Positions 9,546-19,538 of a stretch of DNA of 64,000 nucleotides are shown here, piece by piece; the first letter of the stretch is position 1, and every line of letters starts with the position of its first letter. The stretch lies in the NCBI RefSeq assembly GCF_900183975.1, contig NZ_LT853882.1, positions 2,535,501-2,599,500 on the forward strand, written 5' to 3'. The position numbers were made by a program, and so were the translations under genes. The stretch is from Xanthomonas fragariae. Its GTDB lineage: Bacteria; Pseudomonadota; Gammaproteobacteria; Xanthomonadales; Xanthomonadaceae. The notes under the pieces are model-generated. The model was not told the DNA's origin. It saw only the letters and a list, made by a program, of their open reading frames with translations, and searched no databases.

Positions 9546-9838
9546 ATGTCATCCAGTCGCCTGGACCTGCCAGAACGATACCGTTTGCATGCGTTATATG
9601 AAACCGGCATGTCGATGCGGCCATCGCCAGTGTGTTGGAGCGCGCGCCCAGCACGATCGGCCGCGAACTGCGCCGCAACCAGCTCGCTCGGCAGTATCTG
9701 CCAGATCACGCGCAGCGCATCAGCGAGCATCGGCGCACGCAGGCAAGCCAGCGTCCACGCATCGACGCTGAGCGCATTGCCCAGATCGAGGTCCTGCTGA
9801 GCCCGGTGCCGGAATCGCCGCAGGGGCAGTTGTTTTAG
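9546..9838 (+). pseudogene. IS30-family transposase, N-terminal fragment
   Basis: Begins MSSSRLDLPERYRLHALYET, resembling the IS30 helix-turn-helix start. A single-base loss after GMSM shifts the frame, and the motif continues as LERAPSTIGRELRRNQLARQ, then a basic stretch ending near EVLLS. The DDE domain is absent and the sequence changes at about 9838. A dead remnant. Confidence 0.75.
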
Positions 9839-9909
9839 CGGACGAGAATCGGGAGTGCGCATTCGCAAGAGCGGGCTTGCTGTTGCTGTTACTAATCCCT
9901 GTCTTATTC

Positions 9910-11654
9910 GTCGTCCCTGAAAAATCCCCTTCAAGCGCCAAGTGCCGTCGGTGACAGCGGCACGGCGCTAAAGGATGACCATCCCATCCCCCGGATTCAG
10001 GCACGCAAAAACGCGTTCCAGCGCATCAGCCAACACAGGTTGTAGCCGGCCGCGCAGCCAAGCACGTGCAGCGCATCGCCTTGGGCGCGTTTGAGCATGC
10101 AACGACGCAACCGGCAGTCTTCTTTCAGATGTCCGATCACCGGTTCCACTGCCTGACGTCGTTTGATCCAGCGCCATTGCCGTCGCGTCAGCGTCTTGGC
10201 CTTGCCGCGATGCAGGACCTGCACGCCATCGATCTCGCGCCCGCGATAGCCCAGGTCCACGATCGCCACCGTCGGTTCTACGCTCACATCCTGCAGCAAC
10301 CCGCGTGTCTGCTCCAGCTGCTCGGCCAAGGTATCGCCGTCGTACGGGTTGCCCGGGAAGCTGCGCGCACCCACGACCAATCCCTTGCAGGCGGTGACCG
10401 CAATGCCGACCTTGACGCCGAATTCGTACGCTTAACGCGCCTTGCCCTTGCCGATGCATTCCACTTCCGGGGCATGTGATGCGTCGAGTTTTCACTTGTC
10501 TTTTGACCGTCGGTTCTACGCTCACATCCTGCAACAACCCGCGTGTCTGCTCCAGCTGCTCGGCCAAGGTATCGCCGTCGTACGGGTTGCCCGGGAAGCT
10601 GCGCGCACCCACGACCAATCCCTTGCAGGCGGTGACCGCAATGCCGACCTTGACGCCGAATTCGTACGCTTAACGCGCCTTACCCTTGCCGATGCATTCC
10701 ACTTCCTGCGCATGTGATGCGTCGAGTTTTCACTTGTCTTTTGGACGTTGCGCATGCACTTGTTCTGCGCGCTGCAACCACACAGCGATGCGCTCGCGCA
10801 CGCCGGTGTCTACCTGATCGAGCTTGCGTTCGATGTCGCGCACCACTCGTCCCAGCACGGTGCGTTGACGTCGCAGGATGCGCCGCATCCGCTTGAACTG
10901 GCATGCATGCGCATAGCGCCCCGCTTTGCGGCACAACGCCGGGCCTTGGCGTGCGTCGCTCTGTCGTAGAGCAATGCCGTAACGTTTGGCCAGCAGCACC
11001 AGCTTCTTGCGGGCCACCTCAAGCAAACGGCTGTCGGTCGGATACGCGATCGCCTTTTCCTGCACCGTGGCGTCCACGATCACGCGCGATACCTCACGCG
11101 CATCCACCGCTTTCATCGCATGAGCGGCATTGATCGTGTGCGCGAGTAGCTCTTCCATGCCGGCCTCACCCAAGCGCTGCCGCCAGCGTGTCAGCGAGCT
11201 CGGATCGCACGGCAAACGCGTCTGGAAAACGACCTCACCGGTGAAGAACTACCAGTACGGATTTTCCAGCCACCGTTCGCAGACCGCTTCATCGGACAGG
11301 TCGTAAGCGTGTTTGAGATACAACAAACCGGCGATCAAACGCACCGGCAGTGCGGGACGACCGCCAGCGGCCGCAGTGGCCGGAAAATGTCGCGAAAGCG
11401 CCTGTTCCAAGGCGGCCCAGGGCATCCGTTGACTCAGCTGCGCCAACGGATGCCGCAGATCGATCTGGTTCTCCAACCGCGAACGAAACAACGCGTCGGC
11501 AGGTACGTGCTCAGTAGCAGGACGGCGTGTACGCATGGGCAGAAATTGCCAGAAACCAGACCTCAGCGTAGCGAAAACTGGTCGTTCTGGCACGCCTATG
11601 CGGCCTATAAAGCGTTGTGGTGATTGGGGGGGGTGAGGGTTTTTCAGGGGCGAC
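9910..11654 (-). mobile_element. Degenerate IS5-type element (copy 2), both ends present
   Basis: The ends GTCGTCCCTGAAAAATCC (from 9910) and, reverse-complemented, GTCGCCCCTGAAAAACC (to 11654) form the terminal repeats. On the minus strand the transposase starts at 11593 (MPERPVFATLRSGFWQFLPM) with a DUF772 domain (PALPVRLIAGLLYLKHAYDL). It is cut by a TAG directly after ENPYW, reads on through FTGEVVFQTRLPCDPSSLTR to about 10730, and then ends in a region disturbed by a 238-bp tandem duplication. The C-terminal part (VGARSFPGNPYDGDTLAEQL, then DLGYRGREIDGVQV and VEPVIGHLKEDCRL) is at 9997-10380. Not functional. Confidence 0.85.
10268..10743. repeat. 238-bp tandem duplication inside the IS5-type element
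   Basis: The segment starting ACCGTCGGTTCTACGCTCAC at 10268 is repeated almost exactly from 10506. It disrupts the transposase frame and is specific to this copy of the IS. Confidence 0.85.
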
Positions 11655-11777
11655 TAGATAATTGACTGTTTCTTTTTCCGGCTTCGACGCGTGATCGATT
11701 TCCCACACTTGGTCCGCCTGCGCCTGTTCGCAAGCGCACTCAATAGAGCGTGGGCCCGGTCGGCTGGATGATCTTCT

Positions 11778-14147
11778 TCAAACCGTCTTGCAGCGCTTCG
11801 CGGGCCGCTCTGCCCGCCGCATCAATGGCGTTGTCCACCGCCTGCCGGCCGCGCGCTGCGCGCGCTCCTTGGCGGCGGCGGCCGCCTGCCGTGCGGATTC
11901 GACCGCATCGTCGATACCGTCCTTGGCCGCGTCGCCGAGGCGTCCACCCTGGTACACGGCTTCGTCCACGAGCTGGAGCCTTTCGTGGTCGCGGTCGAAC
12001 ACGCGGCGGTAGTGTCCGGGGCCATTGGCCTCGCGCCGGGTCGCGGTGCCCAGCACATTGCGGACGATCCATCCATCGAAACCGGCACTGGCGCGCAGGT
12101 CCGCCGCTTCCTTGTCGGTCATCAGCGGAATCGTGGCGGGATTGCCGTCGTCGTTGGCTTTGGGGTTCTGCGCCAGCACGCGCTGCTCGAAGTGGTTGAG
12201 CGCGTAGCGTTCGGCCTGCTGGCGCGCCTGCACCGCACCTTCGAACATGCCGTGTTCGGCGGCGGCATCGGCCGCCTTGAGCAGCGCGGCATGCTGTGCG
12301 TTCTTCTTGCGTATCTCGTTGGCGAAGGCGTTCTTGTCCGCCTGCGACACCGGGCCGAGCAGCCAGAAGCCGGCATGCGAGTCGTGCACGAAGTCGTCGA
12401 AGAAGCGATCCACCTCGCCCGGAATCGGTGTGGTGTCGTCCACCGCCGCCAGCAGATCGCGCTGCGTCCTGCTGGGGTCGGGCGGCACCTGCACCGTATG
12501 CGACATGCCTTGCGAGTAGAAGGTGTAGCTCGATGGCTGGCTCGCCGTGCGCGCATGCGCGATATCGGCCTGCCAGTCCAGATTGCCTTCTTCCAGATCG
12601 GTGCGGTCCTGCGCTGTGGCGTGCTGGTAGCTCGCCATCGCACGGAACTGCGCGGTGTCCCGCTTGGACGCGCGCCAGCGCCAGTAGCGCTGCATCTGCT
12701 GCTCCATGCGGTTCTCCATCACCCCGCGCTTGGTGCCGGACAGGTTCTCGCCTTTTTCGTTGGCAGGCGTCCAGTCGAGATAGGCGGAGAAAGCGGTTTC
12801 GAGAGCAGGGTCAATTTTGAAGTCCCGCTTTGCAGCGGCTTCCAACTCGTCCAGCGGAGAGAGTTTTACACCGTTGTTCGATGCCTCGAAGTACATATCG
12901 TTGAGCGGTATCTGCGACATCAGGCTGGATCGCCCGCCGCGCGCCTTGCCCTGGTCGCCCGGCGAGTAGCCACCGCCGATATCCGAGTGCGCACCGGGAT
13001 AGACGTATTCCTTGGCGTGCGCCGGCCAGCTGCCGCCAGCACGCGCGGTGGACAGCGGGAACGAGCGCCGGATTTCATGCCCGGCCACGTAGTGGACGGC
13101 GCCCTCGACCTCGGGGATGCGCATGGTCTTGTTGGCCCAATCGAACAGGCCGCTGCCGACCGGCGACGAATCCGCCAGCAGCACCGAGGCCACCGTGTCG
13201 TAGATGCCGAGGAAGCGCAGATTGACCTCTGCCGGCCCCACCTTGCCGCCGGTCGCCAGCGCCAGCCAGTTGCAGAAGGTGCGCGCCTCGGCCGCACCGC
13301 GCGAGAAGCCGAACACCGACAGATGCAGCTTGGTAATCGTCGGCCGCTTGTCGGCCACCTGTTTGAGCAGGCGCCGGTCCAGGTCGCGGAAGATCGATTC
13401 CATCTTGCCATCGCCGAGCCGGTACCAAGTGCGCAGGCCGGAGAACACCCCGGTGACCAGGTCCTTGGTTTCGGCTTCGTCCAGCAAGTCGAAGCCGTTG
13501 ACCGAGGTATTGACTGCGTTATAAAGCCGGGTCAAGGCCCAATGGATACGATCCTCGCCGCCACGGGCCATGCTCTTGCCGGTGGCGTCCTCGGCGAGCT
13601 CGCCGATTTCCTTGAACTTGGTCCCGACGCCAGGAACGTAATAACGGAAATACTCGACCCTGTCTTCCTTGTGCGCGTCGTAGAGACTGACGATATTGGA
13701 GTGCCCCTGCAATGGGCGATCGCGCTCCATATTGTTGTTGGTGCCATCGAAGAAGATACCCACGTGGATTTCGCGCGTACAGCTGAGGCCGTCCACCGAC
13801 GAGAGACAGGCCTTACTGGCGCGCTGGCTCAGTTCGCGCGCGCTGGGCTTGCGCTGGCTGCGCGAGAACTTGCCCGGCAATTCGGTCTTGCCGTCGGCCG
13901 CCGCACCGTACTTGTCGTTGTCCCAATGGTCGCCGGGCTTGGCAGTGGGCAACCATTCGCAGGCGGACGACCAGGTCTTGGACAGATAGGGCTGCTGCGG
14001 CGTGGGACGGAAAAGCAGGATCTGGTCGCCGTTGGGCAATACGCGCGCGGTCAGCGTCACCCGCTGCCGCGTTTCGAAATACCAGCTGTCCACCGCGCCA
14101 TCGTGCAGGCGCTTGACCGCATACCACCCAGGTTTGAAGTCGCTCAT
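11778..14147 (-). CDS. T6SS Tle1-type lipase effector (DUF2235), C-terminal frameshift
   Basis: Large alpha/beta-hydrolase of the DUF2235/Tle1 group, phospholipases delivered by T6SS into the target periplasm. Visible are FFDGTNNN (132-139), the nucleophile elbow GFSRG with S282, LGIYDT with D317, and PGAHSDIGGGYS with H387, which together would form a Ser-Asp-His triad. The 789-aa frame has an N-terminal extension of about 125 residues before the hydrolase. The last residues are frameshifted: a neighbouring frame reads VDNAIDAAGRAAREALQDGL and ends at 11740, probably the original C-terminus. The start ATG overlaps the upstream DUF3304 stop as ATGA. It is the last gene of a vgrG-adaptor-immunity-effector module. 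Activity despite the altered tail is uncertain. Confidence 0.87.
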   Translation of the reverse strand: MSDFKPGWYAVKRLHDGAVDSWYFETRQRVTLTARVLPNGDQILLFRPTPQQPYLSKTWSSACEWLPTAKPGDHWDNDKYGAAADGKTELPGKFSRSQRKPSARELSQRASKACLSSVDGLSCTREIHVGIFFDGTNNNMERDRPLQGHSNIVSLYDAHKEDRVEYFRYYVPGVGTKFKEIGELAEDATGKSMARGGEDRIHWALTRLYNAVNTSVNGFDLLDEAETKDLVTGVFSGLRTWYRLGDGKMESIFRDLDRRLLKQVADKRPTITKLHLSVFGFSRGAAEARTFCNWLALATGGKVGPAEVNLRFLGIYDTVASVLLADSSPVGSGLFDWANKTMRIPEVEGAVHYVAGHEIRRSFPLSTARAGGSWPAHAKEYVYPGAHSDIGGGYSPGDQGKARGGRSSLMSQIPLNDMYFEASNNGVKLSPLDELEAAAKRDFKIDPALETAFSAYLDWTPANEKGENLSGTKRGVMENRMEQQMQRYWRWRASKRDTAQFRAMASYQHATAQDRTDLEEGNLDWQADIAHARTASQPSSYTFYSQGMSHTVQVPPDPSRTQRDLLAAVDDTTPIPGEVDRFFDDFVHDSHAGFWLLGPVSQADKNAFANEIRKKNAQHAALLKAADAAAEHGMFEGAVQARQQAERYALNHFEQRVLAQNPKANDDGNPATIPLMTDKEAADLRASAGFDGWIVRNVLGTATRREANGPGHYRRVFDRDHERLQLVDEAVYQGGRLGDAAKDGIDDAVESARQAAAAAKERAQRAAGRRWTTPLMRRAERPAKRCKTV

Positions 14148-14716
14148 GGCTGGTGCTCCGCATCGGTGTGTTCGGATTTTGCGTCCGGCAATATCGGTGG
14201 CGGCGGGAGCGGCGGCCAGTTATCGGGTTTGACCGGTGCATCGGGGCCTTTGTAGCCCTTCGATCCGGCCGCGCCGTTCCAGATCAGCAGCCGCACCTTC
14301 CCTTCCGGCAGAAAATGGACATTGAGCCGCGTCCCGGGTTTCTCATAGCGTTCGATGGGGACGACCTTCTCGTGCCAGGTTTCGGTTGGATCGTCACCGC
14401 CGGGAATGCCACTGGATGTTGTCCAACGAACTTTGGCGGTCAGGCCAGGGTGCCATTGGCGTGGATAAGTGACGCAGCAGACGAAGCTCCCCCCGCCGCC
14501 GTACGGGCGCGAGTTTCCACCCCATTGGCCGTCGATATAGAGCTGGTGAATATAATCTTCGGTATGGTTGTACGGACTGATGCTCGCTTCGGCCGTTGTG
14601 GAGGGCTCGGCTTTGCAGCTGACCAACAGCGACAGCAGCATCAGCGCGGCCAGCAAGTGGGCAATGGTACGCCAGCTTCTGCTATGAGCTTGGTATTTAT
14701 CGTGGTGTTGCATCAT
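14144..14716 (-). CDS. DUF3304 lipoprotein, probable Tle1 immunity (copy 1)
   Basis: 190-aa lipoprotein. A charged N-terminus, a hydrophobic stretch (HLLAALMLLSLL) and the lipobox LVSC are followed by a DUF3304 domain with ISPYNHTEDYIHQLYIDGQW, FVCCVTYPRQW and NVHFLPEGKVRLLIWN. A proline-rich tail (PPLPPPPILP) ends the protein. DUF3304 lipoproteins are typically found beside Tle1 lipases, and a periplasmic immunity role is inferred from that and from the ATGA overlap with the lipase gene. The start is ambiguous between two adjacent ATGs. This is the only intact one of three tandem copies. Confidence 0.82.
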   Translation of the reverse strand: MMQHHDKYQAHSRSWRTIAHLLAALMLLSLLVSCKAEPSTTAEASISPYNHTEDYIHQLYIDGQWGGNSRPYGGGGSFVCCVTYPRQWHPGLTAKVRWTTSSGIPGGDDPTETWHEKVVPIERYEKPGTRLNVHFLPEGKVRLLIWNGAAGSKGYKGPDAPVKPDNWPPLPPPPILPDAKSEHTDAEHQP

Positions 14717-14784
14717 GTCCTAGTATTGCATTGGCGAAGCAGTGGTGCGTTGGTTGCAGCAATTCAGTGCACCAGAGTGCGCCG

Positions 14785-14937
14785 CTAATAGGTGGGACGG
14801 AAGTACAGGATCTGGTGGCCGTTCGCCAGCACGCGCGCAGTCATGATCACCCGCTCCCGCGTCTCGAAATACCAGCTGTTCACCGCGCCATCGTGCAGGC
14901 GCTTGACCGCATACCACCCAGGTTTGAAGTCGCTCAT
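14785..14937 (-). pseudogene. N-terminal scrap of the Tle1 gene (duplicate 2)
   Basis: Reads MSDFKPGWYAVKRLHDGAVN, then the same residues as the first 47 of the lipase at 14147 with a few changes, and stops after FRPTY. A one-base difference upstream has fused it in frame to the preceding DUF3304 copy. It marks the end of a duplicated unit. Confidence 0.85.
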
Positions 14938-15499
14938 GGCTGATGCTCCGCATTCGGTTTGTTCGGATTTTGCGTCCGGCAATGTCGGTGGCGGCGGTAG
15001 CGGCGGCCAGCCCTCGGGTTTGACCGGTGCATCGGGGCCTTTGTAGCCTTTGTAGCCTTTCGATCCGGCCGCGCCGTTCCAGATCAACAGCCGCACCTTC
15101 CCTTCCGGCAGAAAGTGGACATTGAGCGTCGTCCCGGGTTTCTCATAGCGTTCGATGGGGACGACCTTCTCGTGCCAGACCGGTTCGCTGTGAATGCCAG
15201 GAATGCCACTAGATGTCGTCCAACGAACCTTGGCGGTGAGCCCCGGGCGCCACTGCCGCGGATAGGTGACGCAGCAGACGAAGCTTCCACCGCCGCCATA
15301 TGGATAGGAATTCCCCCCCATTGGCCATCGACATAAAGCTCGTGGATGTAGTCCTCGGTCTGGTTGTACGGACTGATGCTCGCTTCGGCAGTTTTGGACG
15401 GCTCGGCTTTGCAGGCGGCCAACAGTGAGAGCAGCATCAGCGCGACCAGCAGGCGGGCAACGGCGCGCCTGCTTCTACTACGGGTTTAGTCATCATCAT
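14934..15499 (-). pseudogene. DUF3304 lipoprotein (copy 2), frameshifted
   Basis: Three separate defects are visible. Near 15440-15490 the signal peptide frame is broken. At about 15310-15320 the frame shifts between DGQWGG and SYPYGGGGSFVCC. At the 3' end an extra base removes the stop, so the frame runs into the Tle1 scrap (KSEQTECGASAMSDFK). Otherwise the protein matches copy 1 closely, for example NVHFLPEGKVRLLIWNGAAG. No working immunity protein is expected. Confidence 0.83.
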
Positions 15500-15737
15500 G
15501 GTGTCGCATCGTGTCCTCGTAATTGCTGTGGCGAAGCAGCGGCAGCGTGTTGCGGGCAGGAGTCGGGGAACCAGAGCGGGTCACGATGACACGTGGCCGG
15601 GAATGCATGGCATGATCGGCGTTTGCCAGCACGCGCGCAGTCATGATCACCCGCTCCCGCGTCTCGGAATACCAGCTGTTCACCGCGCCATCGTGCAGGC
15701 GCTTGACCGCATACCCCCCAGGTTTGAAGTCGCTCAT
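15486..15737 (-). pseudogene. N-terminal scrap of the Tle1 gene (duplicate 3)
   Basis: Begins MSDFKPGGYAVKRLHDGAVN, matching the lipase N-terminus for about 40 residues. It then runs into unrelated sequence and stops. The ATG overlaps the end of DUF3304 copy 3, as in the functional pair. A relic of tandem duplication. Confidence 0.8.
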
Positions 15738-16270
15738 GGCTGATGCTCCGCATCGGTGTGTTCGGATTTTGCGTCCGGCAATATCGGTAGCGGCGGTAGC
15801 GGCGGCCAGTTATCGGGTTTGACCGGTGCATTGGGGCCTTTGTAGCCTTTCGATCCGGCCGCGCCGTTCCAGATCAACAGCCGCACCTTCCCTTCCGGCA
15901 GAAAATGGACATTGAGCCGCGTCCCGTGTTTTTCATAGCGTTCGATGGGGACGACCTTCTCATGCCAGGTTTCGGTTGGATCGTCACCGCCGGGAATGCC
16001 ACTGGATGTTGTCCAACGAACCTTGGCGGTCAGGCCAGGGTGCCATTAGCGTGGATAAGTGACGCAGCAGACGAAGCTCCCGCCGCCGTACGGGCGCGAG
16101 TTTCCGCCCCACTGTCCATCGATATAGAGCTGGTGGATATAGTCCTCGGTATGGTTGTACGGGCTGATGCTCGCTTCAGCAGTTGTGGACGGCTCGGCCT
16201 TGCAGGCCACCAATAGCAAGGCCAGCGCGGCACAACCGAAGGCGCTGCGAAGGCTGTTGTGCGCGCTCAT
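15734..16270 (-). pseudogene. DUF3304 lipoprotein (copy 3), nonsense mutation
   Basis: Starts MSAHNSLRSAFGCAALALLL with lipobox LVAC, a different signal peptide from copy 1. The mature part is nearly the same (PSTTAEASISPYNHTEDYIH). At 16048 a C-to-T change turns the glutamine codon after TYPR into TAA, leaving a 75-residue peptide. The remainder reads on in frame to the copy-1-like end. Its ATG overlaps the stop of the upstream DUF4123 gene as ATGA, so this was originally the first immunity gene of the operon. Confidence 0.85.
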
Positions 16271-17223
16271 GCGGTCTGCTCGCCGAACGGGCTGCCATCG
16301 TGCCGCGGCGGGTCGGCGTCGAGCTGCTCCCACACCTTGCGGTCCCACAGCGGCATGTGCTCGGCCAGCGTGTGCTCGCCGGCCTGCACCCCCGCCCAGG
16401 TGTCGGCGAGGGCATGCAGACGGTGAAACCCTTCGCCGCAGGTCATGCTGAGCACCACGAATTGCAGGCGGCTGTGCGGATCGCGGACGCGGTAACTGTC
16501 CGCGGTCTCCAGGATGGCGCACAGTCGGGCGTGGAACTGGCCGCGCCGCTCGGCGGGAACCAGGCTGGGCGTCTGTTCGAGCAACAGGACGAAGATCGCA
16601 TCGGCGTCCGACGCCGCGCGCAAGGCGCGGAACTGTGCGGCGCTCAGCCGCAGGTGCGCGGCGCTATCGGCGGCCAAACCGCCGGGAGCGGGCTGCCAAC
16701 GCGCATAGGCGGCATGGCGGTCGATCCAGCCCCGGTCCTCGATCGCCTGCTGGACGCGGCTGCGCTGCGCGGCATCCAGCTGGCGCAGCAAGCCGGGCAG
16801 CATGCGGGTGTCGGCAAAGCGGCAATGCAGCGGCTGTTTGCGCTCTTCCACGGCGATATTGGCCAGATAGCCGGCCAGCGCCTGCAGCTGTGCCGGTTCC
16901 GCCACGCCGTAAAGGAAGCTCAGCGCGGGAGTGCCGGCCGTCCAGTTCAGCAGGGTTGCTATCTGCTTGGCGTGCGCCGCCGGCTCGGTGTCCAGCGCCA
17001 CCAGCCACACGGCATGCTCGGCAAATGCCGCCAAGCTGGAGGCGGCATAGGCGTTGTAGTGCGTCCATCGGTTGCGTTGCATGCGGCGATGCAGCGTGGT
17101 GGCATCGAGCAGCGCCAGATCCAGTAAGACCCAGGATGGATGGCTTGCGCAGATCGCCGCGGCGAGCGCCTGCTGTCGCGCGGTATCGGGACGGTCGTAG
17201 GCGAAGTCGATGGAACTGCTCAT
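16267..17223 (-). CDS. DUF4123 effector-loading adaptor
   Basis: 318 aa starting MSSSIDFAYDRPDTARQQAL. DUF4123 proteins (Tap/TEC chaperones) bind an effector and its VgrG and are needed to load non-fused cargo. Family-like segments are PSWVLLDLALLD near the start and, in the middle, GTPALSFLYGVAEPAQLQAL. It lies between a relic vgrG tail and the DUF3304/Tle1 genes, which fits the standard order. The frame stays open upstream into vgrG sequence; I chose the ATG at 17221-17223 because the preceding residues are the shadow of vgrG. Its own vgrG is truncated, so the partner must come from elsewhere. Confidence 0.82.
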   Translation of the reverse strand: MSSSIDFAYDRPDTARQQALAAAICASHPSWVLLDLALLDATTLHRRMQRNRWTHYNAYAASSLAAFAEHAVWLVALDTEPAAHAKQIATLLNWTAGTPALSFLYGVAEPAQLQALAGYLANIAVEERKQPLHCRFADTRMLPGLLRQLDAAQRSRVQQAIEDRGWIDRHAAYARWQPAPGGLAADSAAHLRLSAAQFRALRAASDADAIFVLLLEQTPSLVPAERRGQFHARLCAILETADSYRVRDPHSRLQFVVLSMTCGEGFHRLHALADTWAGVQAGEHTLAEHMPLWDRKVWEQLDADPPRHDGSPFGEQTA

Positions 17224-17237
17224 GGTGGCCGCCGCGC

Positions 17238-17698
17238 TTATTGGAGAACGGCGCGCCGGCACGTGCCGCCTTGAGCATGCACTCCACGCAGACCGACTGC
17301 GGGAACAGTGGCAGCGGCACGCTGCGCTGCACCGGCCCCACGAACGACTTCTTGCTCGCCTGCACGGTGATGGTGCCGGGGCAGGCGAAGGTGAGGTTGC
17401 CGCCTTCGATGGTGACGCTGGCACCGCCAGCCACCGCCAGGTGGATGGTCTTGCCCGCCGCCAGTTCCACTTCGGCGTTGGCGCTGATCAGCTTCAGTCC
17501 TTCTTTCGACTGCACGCGCACTTCGTCCGACTGCGCCTGCACGTCCAGCGCGCCTTCGCCGCTGACGAGGCTCAGGCTGTTGGCTTGCGTTTGCCCGCCG
17601 TCCACCGCCGCGGCCAGCACGCCGATCGCCTGGCCGCTGTGCAGGCGGGCGGTTGCCGGCGCGGATTGCTTGGCTGTGCCGCTGGCACAGTCATCCAT
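17238..17698 (-). pseudogene. vgrG: VgrG C-terminal relic (copy a)
   Basis: Contains only the end of the DUF2345 beta-helix, from ARLHSGQAIGVLAAAVDGGQ through GGNLTFACPGTITVQASKKS. The tail follows: VPLPLFPQSVCVECMLKAAR. The gp27/gp5 parts are missing. The first 14 codons (MDDCASG onward) are foreign. Near the end a frame slip makes the reading frame run through the DUF4123 start; the neighbouring frame stops at 17238-17240. The homologous part is nearly identical to the other three vgrG copies. Confidence 0.88.
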
Positions 17699-17708
17699 GG
17701 CACGCGGT

Positions 17709-19538
17709 CTATCGCATCGCGCTTCCCATCATCCCGAACGCCTGGTCGATACGGGGAACGTTTGCGGGCGGCATGGGAGTGGTCAGCGGGTCGACGCATT
17801 CGCGCTGCTGCCAACTGCTGGTGAGCTTGAAGACTGAGCGGTAACGGAGATAGCCATTGGTAGCGGCCACCGGAATATCCAATTCGGTCCAACGCTTGAT
17901 GTAGAACCCCGCCAGCGAGTCGTGGACATAGTTGTCGAACAGGTTCGCAACCACAGGTGGAACGGACTTCTTGCTGAGCACGACATCGAGCAGTTCCTTG
18001 GTGCCGGCGTCCGCCAGATCTGCGGAGACAATGCGCCTTGGAGGCACTGGGCGCGGTCCCTGAAGGCTGGTTTGCCACGCCTGGTCTCTTGCCTTGTAAT
18101 CGGCAAACGCCTGTTGATACCCATCGACCGCATCGTTTTGCCGGCTCATATCGGCGACCAGTTGGCCGAAGGCGTGCTGCGCTTTGGCCAAGTCCACTTT
18201 GTCCTCAGCATCGGCGCGCAAGTAAAACGGCTGTTGCAACAGACTGTCTGGGCCCTCCCACAGGCGCATGCCTTTCCACTGAACATACTGGCGACAGTGC
18301 TGCCTGATCTGCTGCATATGATCTCCCCCGGCTATCGCGTGTCCGGCCAGCCAACCGTTGTAGGCATCGATCAGTTGCGTATGGCAGCCGAAGTATTTGG
18401 CAAGTGCGGGACGTTGACGGATTTCCTCCATCGTCATCAGCGGCACGCCGGCCTTGATGGCTTCATGGTGCATGTCGATCAGCGGAATCTGGGACAGCTT
18501 GGCGGCGCCAAGCGCCTGCCCATCGACGAAATCCTTGCCCTGGCCACCCGGGCTATAGCCGCCACCCACATCAGAATGCATGCCCGGATACAACACTTCC
18601 TTGCCGGATGCCGCCAGATCCATCGGAAAATTGATGCGCTGCTCGTGCAGCGCGGCGAAGTGCACGCACTGCTTGACCTCGGGATGGATGCTCATCATCT
18701 CGCCATGCGCCCAGGCCATCTTGCCCTCGCTGACGCGCGACATCGCCGCCATGCCCACCGACGCCACGGTATCGAAAATCCCCAGGAACGTCAGCTGCAT
18801 CGGCACGCCGGCCAGGTTATAGCCGCAGCCGCTACCCCAGGGTTCGACGACTTCATAGAGCCAGTGCACGAAAGCGCGAGCTGTAGCCGCTCCGCGCGAG
18901 AAGCCGAACACCGCGATATTGAGCGACTTGACTCGACGCTGATGGGTCTTGACCAGCTGTTCCAGCCTGCGGCCATAGACTTCGAGGTAGGTGCGGCGCC
19001 TGAAGCCCTCTGCGAGCGAGAGTTGGCTCATTTGACTGACGATTAATCTGGCGTCTTTATCTTCGATTAATAGCGCATCCTCTTTTAAGTATCTATGGAT
19101 AGAGTTATAAACCTGAATTATAGCCCAATTAATTCGATGCGCCCCATACAGGGCTGCCGCACCTCCTAGCATGCTCCCCTCAGTAGAGGTATCACCAACT
19201 TCAGGAAATGGAGTTCCGACTCCTGGAATATAAAAGGAGAACAATCCATTACCAGTTTCATTGAAGCTAGCATCCAAAAGACGAGCGACATTGCTATGTC
19301 CATCTCGCGTGCGCTGGGTCTGTTTACTACGCTTCTTTCCCTCGATAAAGGTACCTTCCCACTTCCAGTTATTGCCGGTACCGTCAAAGAATAGATTGAC
19401 GTGCACCTGGCCCTGGCATTCCGAGTTCTTGTCGCGCAAGCACGCCATCGCCTGTGCGCGGCGCTGGGCCTCGGAAGGGGTAAGCCGGCGCTGCCCATCG
19501 GGCGGCATCGGCAACGCCCCAGTGGGATAGCTCGTCAT
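17709..19538 (-). CDS. T6SS Tle1-type lipase effector (DUF2235)
   Basis: Intact 609-aa DUF2235 protein: FFDGTGNN (50-57), nucleophile elbow GFSRG with S214, LGIFDT with D256, and PGMHSDVGGGYS with H321. This is the expected order for a Ser-Asp-His phospholipase. The N-terminal extension is shorter than in the gene at 11778. Overall similarity to the other two lipases in the window is low outside the motifs, so its substrate and immunity specificity probably differ. The ATG overlaps the upstream DUF3304 stop (ATGA). A short stretch around 19030-19260 is visibly AT-richer than the rest, perhaps from horizontal origin. Confidence 0.9.
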   Translation of the reverse strand: MTSYPTGALPMPPDGQRRLTPSEAQRRAQAMACLRDKNSECQGQVHVNLFFDGTGNNWKWEGTFIEGKKRSKQTQRTRDGHSNVARLLDASFNETGNGLFSFYIPGVGTPFPEVGDTSTEGSMLGGAAALYGAHRINWAIIQVYNSIHRYLKEDALLIEDKDARLIVSQMSQLSLAEGFRRRTYLEVYGRRLEQLVKTHQRRVKSLNIAVFGFSRGAATARAFVHWLYEVVEPWGSGCGYNLAGVPMQLTFLGIFDTVASVGMAAMSRVSEGKMAWAHGEMMSIHPEVKQCVHFAALHEQRINFPMDLAASGKEVLYPGMHSDVGGGYSPGGQGKDFVDGQALGAAKLSQIPLIDMHHEAIKAGVPLMTMEEIRQRPALAKYFGCHTQLIDAYNGWLAGHAIAGGDHMQQIRQHCRQYVQWKGMRLWEGPDSLLQQPFYLRADAEDKVDLAKAQHAFGQLVADMSRQNDAVDGYQQAFADYKARDQAWQTSLQGPRPVPPRRIVSADLADAGTKELLDVVLSKKSVPPVVANLFDNYVHDSLAGFYIKRWTELDIPVAATNGYLRYRSVFKLTSSWQQRECVDPLTTPMPPANVPRIDQAFGMMGSAMR

